A DNA stretch of 64,000 nt from Hyposmocoma kahamanoa (lineage: Eukaryota > Arthropoda > Insecta > Lepidoptera > Cosmopterigidae), in contig NW_020654422.1 in assembly GCF_003589595.1 (NCBI RefSeq), forward strand, positions 3,786,120 through 3,850,119. Direction: 5' to 3'. Every line of letters starts with the position of its first letter. The first letter of the stretch is position 1. The position numbers and the translations under genes are program-made. Of the stretch, positions 9,353 to 19,585 are shown one piece after another. The notes below the pieces were generated by a model. It did not search any database, had not been told where the DNA came from, and saw nothing but the letters and a program-made list of their open reading frames with translations.

Positions 9353-11756
9353 TAAAATTGGTTGATAATATATTTCAAAATAATTTTGACAAAATATTAA
9401 TGCATAAACTTTTGTATATATTATAGTACCCTGACATATCACCTTAATAATATTCCTTATGAAAAATCCAAACTCAAAACGATATTCTAAACGATGAAGG
9501 TTCCAAGAATGGTCCTTGAGGTAGCCTCCAAGTGTCAAATACAAGAATGTAGCATAGTTTTGTTATTTTTCAGTAAAAATAATGTTTATTACACGAAAAT
9601 TGTACTTCGTGCAAAAGTTTCCGGCCACGACGTATTTTAACAATACCCTGTACGAAACTGAACATGTGTTTTCTTGAGACGTGAAGCGAAATTTCAAAAA
9701 TTTTATCTCACTATTCTCAAATAAGAAGATTCATAACACACAACTATAAGTTACAAGAACAATAATGTTTATGTATTTATAAAGAATCGTTTATTGCTGT
9801 GAAATTGGTTGTGCTTTGGGGCCCAATTAGCGCCCTGGAGAACACTTTTTTTATTTCTTATGAACAATATTTTCACAAAATAATAATGAAGAATTTTAAG
9901 TTTTCCAGTAATTTCACAATTATCATATTTCAATAATAGATACCTAGATTCTTCTAATGAATATGTTAATAATAATTTCAGGACACGGAAAAAAACAACG
10001 GAAAAATGTCAACCAAAGCCATTTAAGGTTGTATAGACTCTTAATTACGTTGTTTTCGCGTAATGATAACATTAATTATTTAATTTAATTATCTAATAAA
10101 AAGAAGGATTGAAATCATCACTAGCTATAATTAAATACTTGTTTTGGTTAAACGGACTCGATTTGGCCCAGTGTGCATAAGTAAGCGGCGTTACGTTGCC
10201 ACATCACATTATTATCTGGTGTCAGATAACCGGCCGCGGAATCGCCGATACATGACACCCTTCGGCCAAAACTCTTCTTTCATGAAGTTCGATAGATGTT
10301 CGGTCCACACTCTCACCACAAACGAATGAAAATTTACGTTGTGGCGGGACTCCAACTACTCGACCTTCAGGGTGTATTTGTGTTTATGTCTGATGTACTC
10401 CACTTTCTCCTCAGATTTCGTGGAGTAATGCAGTCGTGACAGGCACAGTAGCATCGTCGGTATGGCCGGATGCAGCAGGAAGTTCGACCGGACGGTCGGT
10501 GCTGTGCTACACTGGTTACGGCATTACTCGTGTGGCACTAGGTGCATTCAAATCATAACGTTAACGTTATCGGCAGCGCCCGTGTGGCATCGCTCTAACT
10601 TATCCGTAAATTTTTTTGGACAGCGACTTTTCACTCTCCTAACGTCGATATTTCCCAACGTTATATACTTGGGTAATTATACTCATCTTTAGTTGTAATT
10701 CTAATTAAAAACATATAAAAGTTTCCAAGTCCAAGCCTAACAAGGTATTGGTAATACTTGAAATATTCAAACCCAAATCACGTTAACTAGGGCAATTACA
10801 GTCATGGGGGAAATAAAGGCGTTGTTAGAAACTAAAATGGCTAAATTGAATTAGTTGAATTCGAAGCACGGAGCGGACGCGCTGCAGAAAATTCAATTAG
10901 AACGATTAGTTTCGCCCTGCAATGCTATTTTGTGTTAAAAGTATCGTAGTTTTACTACTGCATACTGGACCTTCTGTGGATGGACATAAAGAACAAATTA
11001 AAATGAGACTATTGATGGATGCCAATCACGTGGACATGTTAACCTTGGCTGTCATCTAAGTTTGTTATTATTTTGAAGAGTTTCTTAGATGAATGGGTGA
11101 AAGTTTGTTATCGTGTGGCTTAGTATTTAGTAAACTAACCATTACTCGTTCAATTTATTAATCAATATTCAATCAGTAATTAATTTAAAAAAATTGGAAT
11201 TCAAGCTTTCAAACATCAAATAACAATTGAAAACATTGCAAAGTTGTCTAAACGGCGAACCGTTGGTGTAATAAAGGCACATATCCTCGGGGATAGTGCA
11301 AATCCGCGTATGTAGCATTGGTAAAAGGCGAGTATCTGCACTAAACCAAATTTTACAGGAGAGGGGTTTAACGTTATTACTTTTTTATTTCAATGGCTCT
11401 GACTTTCATTTTTTGCACAGTACGCATTAATTTATATTGTCTACGAACTAATAACAATAGATTCGCTTAAATCGCGCTAATTTGGTTGCCACGACATTTA
11501 TTTTTTATGTTTAAATTGGATAGTTATAAAATTTGACATAATATATATAATAATTTGTTTCATGTAGCTCGTATTATTTTTGTGACTTTCATATGATAAA
11601 CACACTTTTGACGTATGACCACATGTCGCTTTGTTATACTATACGACTTGTAAAGTTTTTCAGGAAGTTCTGGTATACAAAATAACTGCCTTTGGATTAA
11701 CTTACTTGCTTACTTAATCCTCTGGATTAAAAGTGTACTTAATGTTTATTTTCTGA
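9353..11756. other. AT-rich stretch, no gene recognised
   Basis: Two short open frames (10144-10329 and 10462-10692) lie in a GC-richer part, but neither shows a domain and both lack supporting signals. A short block at 9601-9626 ('tacttcgtgcaaaagtttcc') resembles the reverse complement of the mariner 3' flank at 20650-20690. The match is too short to call. Confidence 0.4.
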
Positions 11757-11949
11757 CTTTTTGTTATATCAAGTGACGGGACGAACAAGTCGTATATCAG
11801 GCGATAAGCGACACACATACCCATGACAGTTGCATTGTCACTCATAGCTTCAATCGCATAGATCTGAAGGGCACCGGCACTGCGCCCGTAAACGTGAGAT
11901 ATAAAGCTGACAAGTCCCATGTACCTGTAGTTTCGCCAGGTACCCTTAA
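11757..11949 (-). mobile_element. SINE-A copy, 5'-truncated
   Basis: Minus-strand SINE-A from the A-tail side ('gttatatcaagtgacggg') through the 'ctcatagcttcaatcgcata' and 'cactgcgcccgta' blocks to 'gccaggtaccctta'. Confidence 0.75.
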
Positions 11950-12128
11950 AGCGTTTGACAACTGCGTCCCGTTCGTATCCGTTCTGAATCCGACAAATGA
12001 CGGTGTGAAGCAGTGATAGATAGTACCTACTATTTGTACAAGAACTTGCGCACTAAATCCGAATTCCGTATTCCGAAGTCGAGAGTACCTTCAATTCCGG
12101 TCATTTGGGTACTACGGTATTATTTGTA

Positions 12129-12747
12129 TTGGATTTTTCAACAAGAACTTTATTTTGTAAAAATAAAACAATAAATTTATATGACAACGATTCACATTTT
12201 TACTGTATTAAAAAAAAGTAAGGTTTGGCAATTATGAATGAAAAATGATATCTGATAAATGTCCACCACGACCAAGGTTACACATGTCGATTCTTTCATC
12301 AAAGTTTTTAATCACTTTTTAACAAAATGGTGGGTCTATTTCGTTAATCACTTCACGAATTTTGAGTTTTAAGGCTGCAATAGCATCTACCAGCTTCGTA
12401 TGGACTCTGCCTTTAACATAACCCCGAAAAATAGTCCAGCGGTGTTAAATTACTGAATAAGCTGAATTTCGTGAAATTAAGCGATCGGGAAATTTGGTTT
12501 GCAATAAATTCATTGTGGCACCGCTTGTTGAAACGACATGTTAGTGATATCCATATCACCAATAAGAGGTCAAAATTGAGTTGTTAACATCTCTCAATAG
12601 AGTAATCCATTGACCGTAACCGCATTTCCAGCAGAATTTTCGAAAAAAAAAACGGCCCGACGCCAGCGGCACAAGTTTAAATTTATTTTATTCAAATTTA
12701 TTGTTTTATTTTGATGTACAAAACAAAGTTCTTGTTGAAAAACCCTG
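12129..12747 (-). mobile_element. deleted Tc1/mariner-type transposon with long terminal inverted repeats
   Basis: Both ends share about 50 bp in inverted orientation, including 'tttttcaacaagaacttt', 'ttttgta' and 'aaaataaaacaataaattt'. The element is bounded by TA at 12127-12128 and 12748-12749, the target dinucleotide of the Tc1/mariner superfamily. Its 619 bp are too short for a whole transposase. The minus strand carries pieces of a DDE_3-type transposase, listed separately. Confidence 0.75.
12339..12660 (-). pseudogene. DDE_3/Tc1-type transposase, C-terminal half, broken
   Basis: Minus-strand fragments in order are: 'ENSAGNAVTVNG', 'DMDITNMSFQQ', 'LLQTKFP', 'LTPLDYF', and 'GYVKGRVHTKLVDAIAALK' followed by a lysine-rich helix and a stop. 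This matches the second half of insect Tc1/mariner-like transposases, where FQQDGA holds the second catalytic Asp and PLDYF-WGY lies just before the last acidic residue region. Here the QQD triplet is replaced by QQA and several stops and frameshifts intervene. The protein is dead. It sits inside the terminal inverted repeats at 12129-12747. Confidence 0.65.
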
Positions 12748-12749
12748 TA

Positions 12750-13599
12750 TTAACGCTTGGGCACTGCGTTCGATCCGAGTCCGAACGTTGAGGTGACGGC
12801 TGCGTGGGGGATGAAGGAAAACAAAATAAAATTAAAAGCGCACGTGTGTACGCAAGGGTGTCCTTTCGGTAATAACTATAAATAAATTTCTTGCTGTCTT
12901 GTTGAAGTTCATCCTAAGTATTATAAAAAGTTTCTCTGAAAAGTCAATTCAACAGGAGGTATGTCCAAAACGTTTTATTTTTTCTGCGTCTTCATATGTC
13001 TTAACAATGCCAAAGTTGACGGAGATTAAAAGGACCAATAGTTAGTAGTAATCTCTTGGTGTACAAGAGATGTTCGTATTTTCTCGGATCCGTATCAGAC
13101 TTAGTGTACAAGCGACTGAAATGGGTATGATGATGATTACCAGTTCAGTTACTTACCAGTCAGTTCCTGGACGAACTTTTTCACGAGAAGTCCTACCGCT
13201 TTGTTCAAAGACAATTTTATAGAGAGCAAATTAATGCAAAATAAAATACAAACAGCTAACTCACAAAACAAAATAAAAATATGCATAACTTGAAACAAGC
13301 AATTTTATACTCAAGTTCCTTTACCTTGCATAACTTTCATAATTTGTAACTAAATAATTAGTGCAGGAGCGTGTCAGGTTTGTACGCTTCGCAGTGCAGA
13401 TACAAACTGCGCTATAACAAGAAAGTCAGTAAGCTATCTACAAATTACACATATTATAGGGTTGTTTGCGAAATATTAACAATTTGGCAGAACTATATCA
13501 CTAACATCGTAAAAAAAATATTTTGTCTCATGACTCTTTTGAAAACATAACAACCAAAAATAAACTGGACAGTAGCTTCAGCTGTATCAAGCACAAGTC
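12750..13599. other. no gene recognised
   Basis: AT-rich sequence with short frames only; no repeat shared with the rest of the window was recognised. Confidence 0.4.
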
Positions 13600-14066
13600 C
13601 GTTTGTGTATGGAGTACTGTTAGGATGGCTCTGCTTCATACCAACTGGCCACCTTGGATTCAATTGACAAGCATGCCAAGAGACGTATAGAAACTCGGAA
13701 TTAGTAGAGGCGAAGCTGCAGAGCCTTGAACACCTCGGTAAAGTTGCCTGCTTATCGGTATTTTACAGGATACATCACAGAGAGTGTGCGATGAAATGAC
13801 ACGATTTAATTCCGCCTTCCCCTTTCCATCACCGGGGGACTAGGCGTAGGCTTGGGTTCCACCCCTATGTTGTGGATATTCCAAAGATTCGCACGAAGCG
13901 TTACACTTCCACATTTATATGGCGAAAAGCTATGCAGTGGAATTTCCTGCCTGCAGACTTGTTCCCTGAACGTTATAACTTGGACCTTTTCAAAGCGAGA
14001 GTGAATAGGCATTATTTAGGTGTTCATACGCCATCATCGACCTCATCGCCACTTTCCATCCAGTGA
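13600..14066 (+). pseudogene. non-LTR retrotransposon reverse transcriptase, C-terminal end (same family as at 0.8-1.1 kb)
   Basis: In order: 'GSASYQLATLDSIDKHAKRR', 'LQSLEHLGKVACLSVFYRIH', 'LIPPSPFHHRGTRRRLGFH', 'PYVVDIPKIRTKRYTSTFI', 'WNFLPADLFPERYNLDLFK', 'ARVNRHYLG', then a Ser/Pro-rich end and a TGA at 14064-14066. From about 13710 onward this is one frame with a single internal stop. This is the thumb-to-C-terminus of a jockey/CR1-like element. The copy at 810-1108 has the same succession of motifs on the other strand. The catalytic domain is absent. Overlapping minus-strand open frames are spurious. Confidence 0.75.
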
Positions 14067-14494
14067 GATGAAGGTAAAATGCACATTTACATTTGCATAC
14101 AAAAAAATTTTTTTTGGTACTATGTGACACTTTTTGGATCTGTATTTGGTAATAAAGTAGTATGTACAAACGTGCAAGTATCCTCCCTGACAATCCCCAC
14201 TTCCGCTTCTGCGTTTTGCATCGGACTAGTACGCTAGCGCTTTCTTTTATTACAGCATAAAGTAATTATCGTTTAGAGCGATTAATTTAAATATTTTTAT
14301 TTTTGTACGGACGTAAAATCCTATTAACTATTACAAGACATGATACAAAAATTGTTGTTTATGATATTAGTAATATACAACCCGTAAGTAATAAATAACC
14401 CTGTATACAAATGACATTATCGATTATACTCATTCACGGCCTAGAGGTGAAACTTAACACTTAAGCTTATTAAATTCAACTCTATGCCTTCTTC

Positions 14495-14798
14495 TAGTAG
14501 CAGTAGAGCTCCTTGTGTAAGAGTTCGTCCAGGGTAGTATTGTGACCTCACCGATTTCCGCCGCCAAGCAGTAATGTTAGCATTACTGTGTTCCGGTTTT
14601 GAAGGGTAAGGATGCTGGTGACATTACAGGCACATGGGACTTGTCCACTTATGTCTCAGGGTGACGGGCGCAGTGGTAGTGCCTCTCAGATCTTTGCAAT
14701 TTAAAGCTCTGAGTGGCACTGTAACTGATACGCACAAGCATGTAGCTTACCATCAGGCGTACGACTTGTTCATTCCTTCCCTTAATGTTATAAAAAAA
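14495..14798 (+). mobile_element. SINE-A, full-length reference copy (304 bp)
   Basis: This copy shows the whole family. It has a 5' end 'tagtagcagtagagctcctt', then 'gttcgtccagg', a hairpin block 'cagtaatgttagcattactg', 'ccggttttgaagggtaagg', 'cacatgggacttgtc', 'gtgacgggcgcagtgg', 'ctcagatctttg', 'ctctgagtggcactg', 'gcgtacgacttgttc' and a 3' end 'gttat' plus A-tail. Most copies in the window begin at the same 5' base, several are 5'-truncated, and the 3' end is A-rich. A pol III A-box-like 'tagcagtagagc' and a B-box-like 'gagttcgtccag' are near the 5' end. SINE is therefore the best reading, although the pol III boxes are weak. The open frame 14634-14963 is incidental. Confidence 0.75.
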
Positions 14799-15334
14799 CA
14801 TGCTGCTTACGATAGGAATGTGCCAAAATCCAAAGTGTCAAGTTTGATGTGTTTTTGTCTGTATATCCGCTCACGCGATGCGCTCCTTCTACCGCAAAAA
14901 GGCGGCTATTTGGTTTCGCAAATTAGAAAAGCATTCAGTTTAAATACAAGTTTTTATAAATAAAAATTATTACTCTGCATTGCTAAATAAATACCCTCCG
15001 TACTACAAACAAAAACATCTCAAATAAAATGCAGTAATACACCGCAAATACTTCACTTATAAAGCACTAATGAAATTTTTGGTGTACTTGGATAAGTATG
15101 ATAATATCCCGTTTGAGTGTGGTATGCGTCTACGGCTGCATGTATCGCGTGAGCGGATAATAAGCATATTCCCTTGTTACTTTAGTATTAAGTAAATAAT
15201 TAAATTACCAAGAAATCATGAACAATAGACCTTCCTTGTTTACTTTACAATGTTGTGTTAACATAAGTAGGATTACAATCTGGTACAGAAATTTGTAACA
15301 AAATATTTAACTTTTATAAAGTTTACTTTATTTT
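14799..15334. other. no gene recognised
   Basis: AT-rich, short frames only. Confidence 0.4.
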
Positions 15335-15616
15335 TTACCAACTTCAAAAAAGGTAGAGGTTCTTAATTTATCCAATTTTTTTTAGTGTGTATGTTACGCG
15401 AATACTCTGACTTTAAAAAAAAAAAGAGTTTGTCCCATCCAAATTTGAAGAAAACATTCCGCCTCTAAGGGTGGCGAACTAAGGGATGAAGCCGGTTCAT
15501 TGAATTCACCCCCTTTTCGTGAACCGATTTCAATAAAACTTGACACAAATAGATGTCTAATGAAAATAAAACACAGCGATAATAGGCAAACTTTTGAGGT
15601 CAGTTGTATTTAAAAA
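15335..15616 (+). repeat. repeat family E copy (ends like aaccgacttc), left arm of an inverted pair
   Basis: It starts with 'ccaacttcaaaaaaggtaga' and ends 'ttttgaggtcagtt'. Internal blocks include 'gtatgttacgcga', 'ccgcctctaagggtgg', 'gtgaaccgatttcaataaaa' and 'cttgacacaaatag'. Better copies at 24956 and 47791 show short inverted ends ('aaccgacttcaaaa' against 'aaccgacctc'), which suggests a non-autonomous DNA element, though the terminal repeats are short. Confidence 0.65.
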
Positions 15617-15742
15617 GTTATGACTATTTGTTTATTATACTCTAGTTTCAGCACTAAATAATGCAATATTATAACTCTAATGTCGAACTTATAATGTTAC
15701 GTAGTTGAATGAAAAAGTAGTTGCATCATCTTAATTATACCA

Positions 15743-15844
15743 TGTTATATTTTAAAATCTGTATTTAAGTTACCGTTTGTTTACATCTTTTCTATTTCAT
15801 TCACATTGCAATGTTTTGTATGCTGTAAAGTGAATTATTTAACA
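15743..15844 (+). repeat. 5' LTR of a mag-like LTR retrotransposon
   Basis: A 102 bp unit starting TG and ending CA. It aligns over its whole length with 16224-16325, for example through the shared run 'gttaccgtttgtttaca'. A primer-binding-site-like 'ttggcgacgatg' follows directly at 15847. LTRs this short are typical of the mag lineage first described in silkworm. Confidence 0.65.
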
Positions 15845-15846
15845 AA

Positions 15847-16134
15847 TTGGCGACGATGTCGGTATATTACAAAAAATCCGGATGGTTAAAAATACACACT
15901 TCAAGCTACGCCCACTACTTACGGAGACTCACCTACATACTTATGTTCGGAAGAGAAGTACGAACAAGATTGGCCGCTAAGATAAGAGCATCCGCTAAGA
16001 CACCTTTCCGCCATTGTGCAGAGAGGAGAGAATTTGCTCAAGGAAGTAGAGTGCAAGCAAGAAACTACTCTGTATCGAAAACGAAATGGGAGTTTGGGAC
16101 AGTGACCCGCCCGTCTCGGACGACTACATTATGA
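15847..16134 (+). pseudogene. Ty3/gypsy integrase C-terminal fragment
   Basis: The open frame contains 'LTYILMFGREVRTRL', then 'RREFAQGSRVQARNY' and 'KWEFGTVTRPSR'. In gypsy-type integrases the 'LMFGR--RTRLD' block follows the catalytic core, and the 'F--G--V-VRNY---KW--G-V' block is the small C-terminal domain that binds DNA. The catalytic DDE residues lie upstream and are absent. The first residues come from the PBS region, so the start is artificial. The frame ends at TGA/TAG-rich sequence just after the KWEFGTV block, and a short Pro/Ser tail is lost. It cannot work alone. Confidence 0.65.
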
Positions 16135-16223
16135 GATCAGCACAGACAGCGGATTTCCATAAATGCGGCACCTGGACCAGCTGCTCCTTGCTCCTCTGAT
16201 TCCTGGGAATCACGGCGGAGGCG

Positions 16224-16325
16224 TGTCATATATTTAAATCTGTATCCAGGTTACCGTTTGTTTACATTTTTCTGTGTCATTCACATTATAATGTTTTCTA
16301 TGCTATAAAATAAATTCTTTGATTA
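16224..16325 (+). repeat. 3' LTR of the mag-like element
   Basis: It starts 'tgtcatatatttaaatctgt' and aligns with 15743-15844 with scattered substitutions and one-base gaps, roughly four-fifths identical by eye. That divergence marks an old insertion. The right end is uncertain by a few bases. Confidence 0.6.
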
Positions 16326-16698
16326 AAATTTATAAAGCAACTGGTGGAATTTTACCAATTTTTATTTGTGTCATTTCAGCATTATTGGTCTTCTACGTAT
16401 TTCATTTAGCGGAATTAATACAAAAATACACGTTATACCTCTTCGAAAATTATATACTGAATTCATGATCGAGTGGACTGCAGTCGAAAATGGCAGGTAT
16501 TTGATATTTAATAAATCTTTATCGAGCAACCTGAAACATACCTCATATAGCTGCAATGACAATGCAGAGGCTGTACAAAGTGATATTATTATTATTTATT
16601 GCGGGCACCAGCACGTTACACCAAAATACCAAGTTGCCTGTTATTACTAAAGGCAAATGAAACTATTTCCTTTAATAAAATATATTATACCTGTTTTA

Positions 16699-16987
16699 TT
16701 AAAAAAATAGACCTTTACAAGTTGAATTACGTCTGTTTGCTAAGTTTTATTGAAATCTGTTAACGGAAAGTGGGTGAAATCCAATAAACCAGATTCGTCG
16801 CCTAATTTGTCACCCTTAGAGGTGGAATATTTCCTTCAAATTTAAACGAGGTCACTACTGAGCTACCCCCTTTCCAACAAAAAAGAATTATTGAAATTGG
16901 TTCACAAATGTCAGAGCAATCGTGTAACATACACTTAAAAAAAATATAGTCGTATAGAGAACCTCTTTTTATTTTAAAGTCGGTTAA
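16699..16987 (-). repeat. repeat family E copy, right arm of an inverted pair
   Basis: Minus-strand copy ending 'aaagtcggttaa'. It faces the plus-strand copy at 15335-15616, with the mag-like element between them. Confidence 0.65.
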
Positions 16988-17039
16988 AAAGCCTGTATTT
17001 TTACTACCATTTAAACACTTACATTACATATCTTATTAT

Positions 17040-17225
17040 CTAGAAGCAGTAGTAATCGTCGCTATCTCTAATTCTTTCTTTGGCTTTGGTCATCCATCGT
17101 GGCCCTGCTTTTTCTATAGAAGTGTGTTGCCATCTATCCTTCGGCCGACCTTCACCTCTTATTTCGTTTTTTGGTATCCAGTCACTCTCTTAGTCCTCTG
17201 ATCATTACCCATTCTACATACACCC
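17040..17225 (-). pseudogene. LINE C-terminus (RTE/R4-like tail)
   Basis: The minus strand reads 'NDQRTKRV', a one-base shift, then 'WIPKNEIRGEGRPKDRWQ', 'EKAGPRWMTKAKERIRD' and a stop at 17040-17042. The 'G-GRP--RW---I--AGP-W---A--R' pattern is the usual C-terminal tail of many insect non-LTR polymerases, downstream of the thumb. Only this tail is kept. Confidence 0.6.
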
Positions 17226-17661
17226 TTTAATATATTGCAAAAAACTTAGTGGGTCTACAGAGGAGGTAAACATATCATACTGATAAATTATTTAGCGTAC
17301 ATCCATCCTAAGCCCCTTAACGTAGAAACGCTCACGTCACAGACATCTTTTTAGTTCCGTAGTCATTAATCGTCTCAGTACATTCAGGTCGCGTGCTCTT
17401 TCTGCTCGGGAAAACAGAGTAATTTAATTTTCTCTAGTGTGTTGCTACTATTAATAGCTAACTAAGTATATTTTATGCAACTTTACTCTAACTGCAATGG
17501 TTTTTAAATTAGCGCATACAGAATATTCTAATTTATTAATATTGTGTATATATCGTTGCTCTCCAAGTATGGTGGCGCAAACCGAAACAGTTGTTTTCGA
17601 CTTATTGCATATTGTATTCAGAAAGTGCTAAATTTTATAATGCATTGGTTAAAATTATGGA

Positions 17662-17961
17662 TTTTTTATGACACCAAGTGACGGAATGATCAAATCGTGC
17701 ACTTGGTGCTAAACGATATACCTGTCTATAGCAGTTCTAGTGCCACTCAGAGCTTTAAATCGCAAAGATCTGAGGGGCACTGCCACTGCGCCCGTTGCCC
17801 TGAGACATAAGTTGCCAAGTCTCGTGTACCTGTAATTTCAGCAGCACCCTTCAAAACTGGAAAACAGTAATGCTGACATTATTGCTTGGCGGTAGAAATA
17901 GCTAAGGTGTCATTACTTCCCTGGACGAACTCTTTCACAAAGAGAGCTCTACTGCTACTAA
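17662..17961 (-). mobile_element. SINE-A copy, full length
   Basis: Minus-strand copy of about 300 bp with the family 5' end at 'ctctactgctactaaa' (17946-17961) and the A-tail side at 17662-17668. Confidence 0.8.
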
Positions 17962-18453
17962 ATCGTAAGTTACGCGTCACATTGTTTTTGAAATAGACCG
18001 CTACTCTTGAAAGTCATCGATATAAAAGACATAATGGTCGGACCCTACATAAGGAGAGGAGAAAAATGCGTAAGTAAAATAAAATCATTTTCAATTATGT
18101 GATTTAAGTAGGAAACAAAAAAAAATTGCACTTTAAAAATTAAATATGAGCTATGCTTTATGTGTTCACCGATACATGTAATGATGTTTCGTTCAAAGTT
18201 AATACAAATAGAACTATGAGGTACCCAGGGGCATACCACAACCTCTTAAAACAATATTACTTTAACCTTACATTTACTTTTCGTACCATGACGGGCTTAA
18301 AGTAAGCTTCTTATGATGTTAAAACTATAATGTTTTATAGGCAGCATTGTGACTATTCATTCACTGAATTTGCACTAAGACGCGATTTTGACATTAAAGT
18401 AAATCAATCAAATTAAAGCAATCTTATAACAGTTACTCGTACGCTGTGGAAGA
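17962..18453. other. no gene recognised
   Basis: AT-rich; no feature seen. Confidence 0.35.
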
Positions 18454-18590
18454 GTAGACAACCAAAAATTACACCCAAACTCACGAGAGAAATAAATGTA
18501 GGCCATACAAATATTTCTCCCGGCCCGGGAATCCAACTCGGGATCACTGCGTGGCAGACTAGCATGGTAACCATTCGGCCACGAAGACAG
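18454..18590 (-). mobile_element. tRNA-derived SINE-D copy, 3'-truncated
   Basis: On the minus strand it has an A-box-like 'gtggccgaatgg' near 18580, a B-box-like block around 18525-18540, then 'gggagaaatatttgtatggc' and 'ctacatttatttctctcgtg'. The full family (see 60763-60964) continues for another 60-70 bp. Confidence 0.8.
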
Positions 18591-18888
18591 ATAATTTTTT
18601 TAAGCTTACACTGAAATGAGATTGTTTCTTGAAAAATTATGGTAGGCCCTGCAATGTTATCATAAAAGGTTTCGCAATTACTACATTTGAAATTTTTATT
18701 GAATAACCCTCATGCGTAAATAATAGGCCAGATCCTTAGCTCAAAAATCCACCAAATCGATAACAAGGAAACCTTGAGCATAACCAACATCATTCAAATT
18801 AAATATAATGATATACAAATAAAAGCTCTCTACATTAATAAAGTAATATCTATTTTATAACCTACTTGATTCTATATCACGCATACGT

Positions 18889-19325
18889 CGCCGACAAGAC
18901 AATTCGTGTAGATTAATTATTTAGTTTTTTATTATATTATGTTGCGGCCCCATCAACTACACTCATGAAATCTACACTCCATGTACTTGGTCATGACCAG
19001 GGTTGAACTATCTCCGTTAGCTTTTAGATTTTAAGCCAACTCTAACGAATACTATGCGAACTGAATTTTTGGACCTGTTTTGTTTTATTTTCTTTTTTTT
19101 TGTTCCTGAAAATAACCAAAAAAATAAAGGTGGCGTTCACTGGAGGTATTTACGGCTTTAATCTAGCGTAAAGTTATTATCACAAGTTTGGTCTTTTATT
19201 AACAAAATTTAGACTCATTATGTTACTGAAATATATCATATTATATTTATGTTAGTCTCGAAGATATATATGATATTCGAGTTGAGTCTGATTTAAATGA
19301 ATAAATAAAAATATAAATTAGGTTT
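18889..19325 (+). repeat. possible LINE 3' region ending in an A-rich tail
   Basis: Its start ('cgtcgccgacaag') and its end ('atgttagtc', then 'aaatgaataaataaaa') match the start and end of the 150 bp insert in the SINE-A at 32018-32169. The middle is longer here. It was read as two copies of one 3' UTR, one internally deleted. Confidence 0.35.
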
Positions 19326-19585
19326 TCATCATTCTACACATTTTTTATATTTACAATTTAAATATTTTTTTTATTCAGCCGTGAACATGGAACCTATAAA
19401 GAGACCAAAACGTTTGTTTGAATAAACAAATATATGCCATTTACATCTGACTACACATAAACAATATTTTTAAAGTACCCAATTGCAACATTTGAAAATT
19501 TAACTCTTTGGCTGTAGAATACAGTTTGTTTCATCTGACTGTCACTTCTTTTTAAATTGTGGCGTCATTTTATGTCTACATCACC

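Larger units (their letters stand above)
15743..16325 (+). mobile_element. mag-like (Ty3/gypsy) LTR retrotransposon reduced to LTRs plus end of integrase
   Basis: Two ~102 bp LTRs flank only 379 bp of interior. The 5' LTR is followed by a PBS-like sequence. The interior jumps straight to the C-terminal part of integrase. A purine-rich 'ggcggagg' precedes the 3' LTR at about 16214-16222, in the place of a polypurine tract. Gag, protease, reverse transcriptase, RNase H and the integrase core are gone. No clear target duplication was seen. Confidence 0.65.

Noticed and set aside
9586..9650. Possible mariner 3' end fragment
   Set aside because: Only about 20 bases match the flank of the mariner at 20 kb, with gaps; too little to support.
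14634..14963. 109-codon open frame as a gene
   Set aside because: Most of it is SINE-A sequence that is broken in the other copies.
18045..18239. Short minus-strand frame with hydrophobic content
   Set aside because: No start context, domain or repeat support; within chance expectation.
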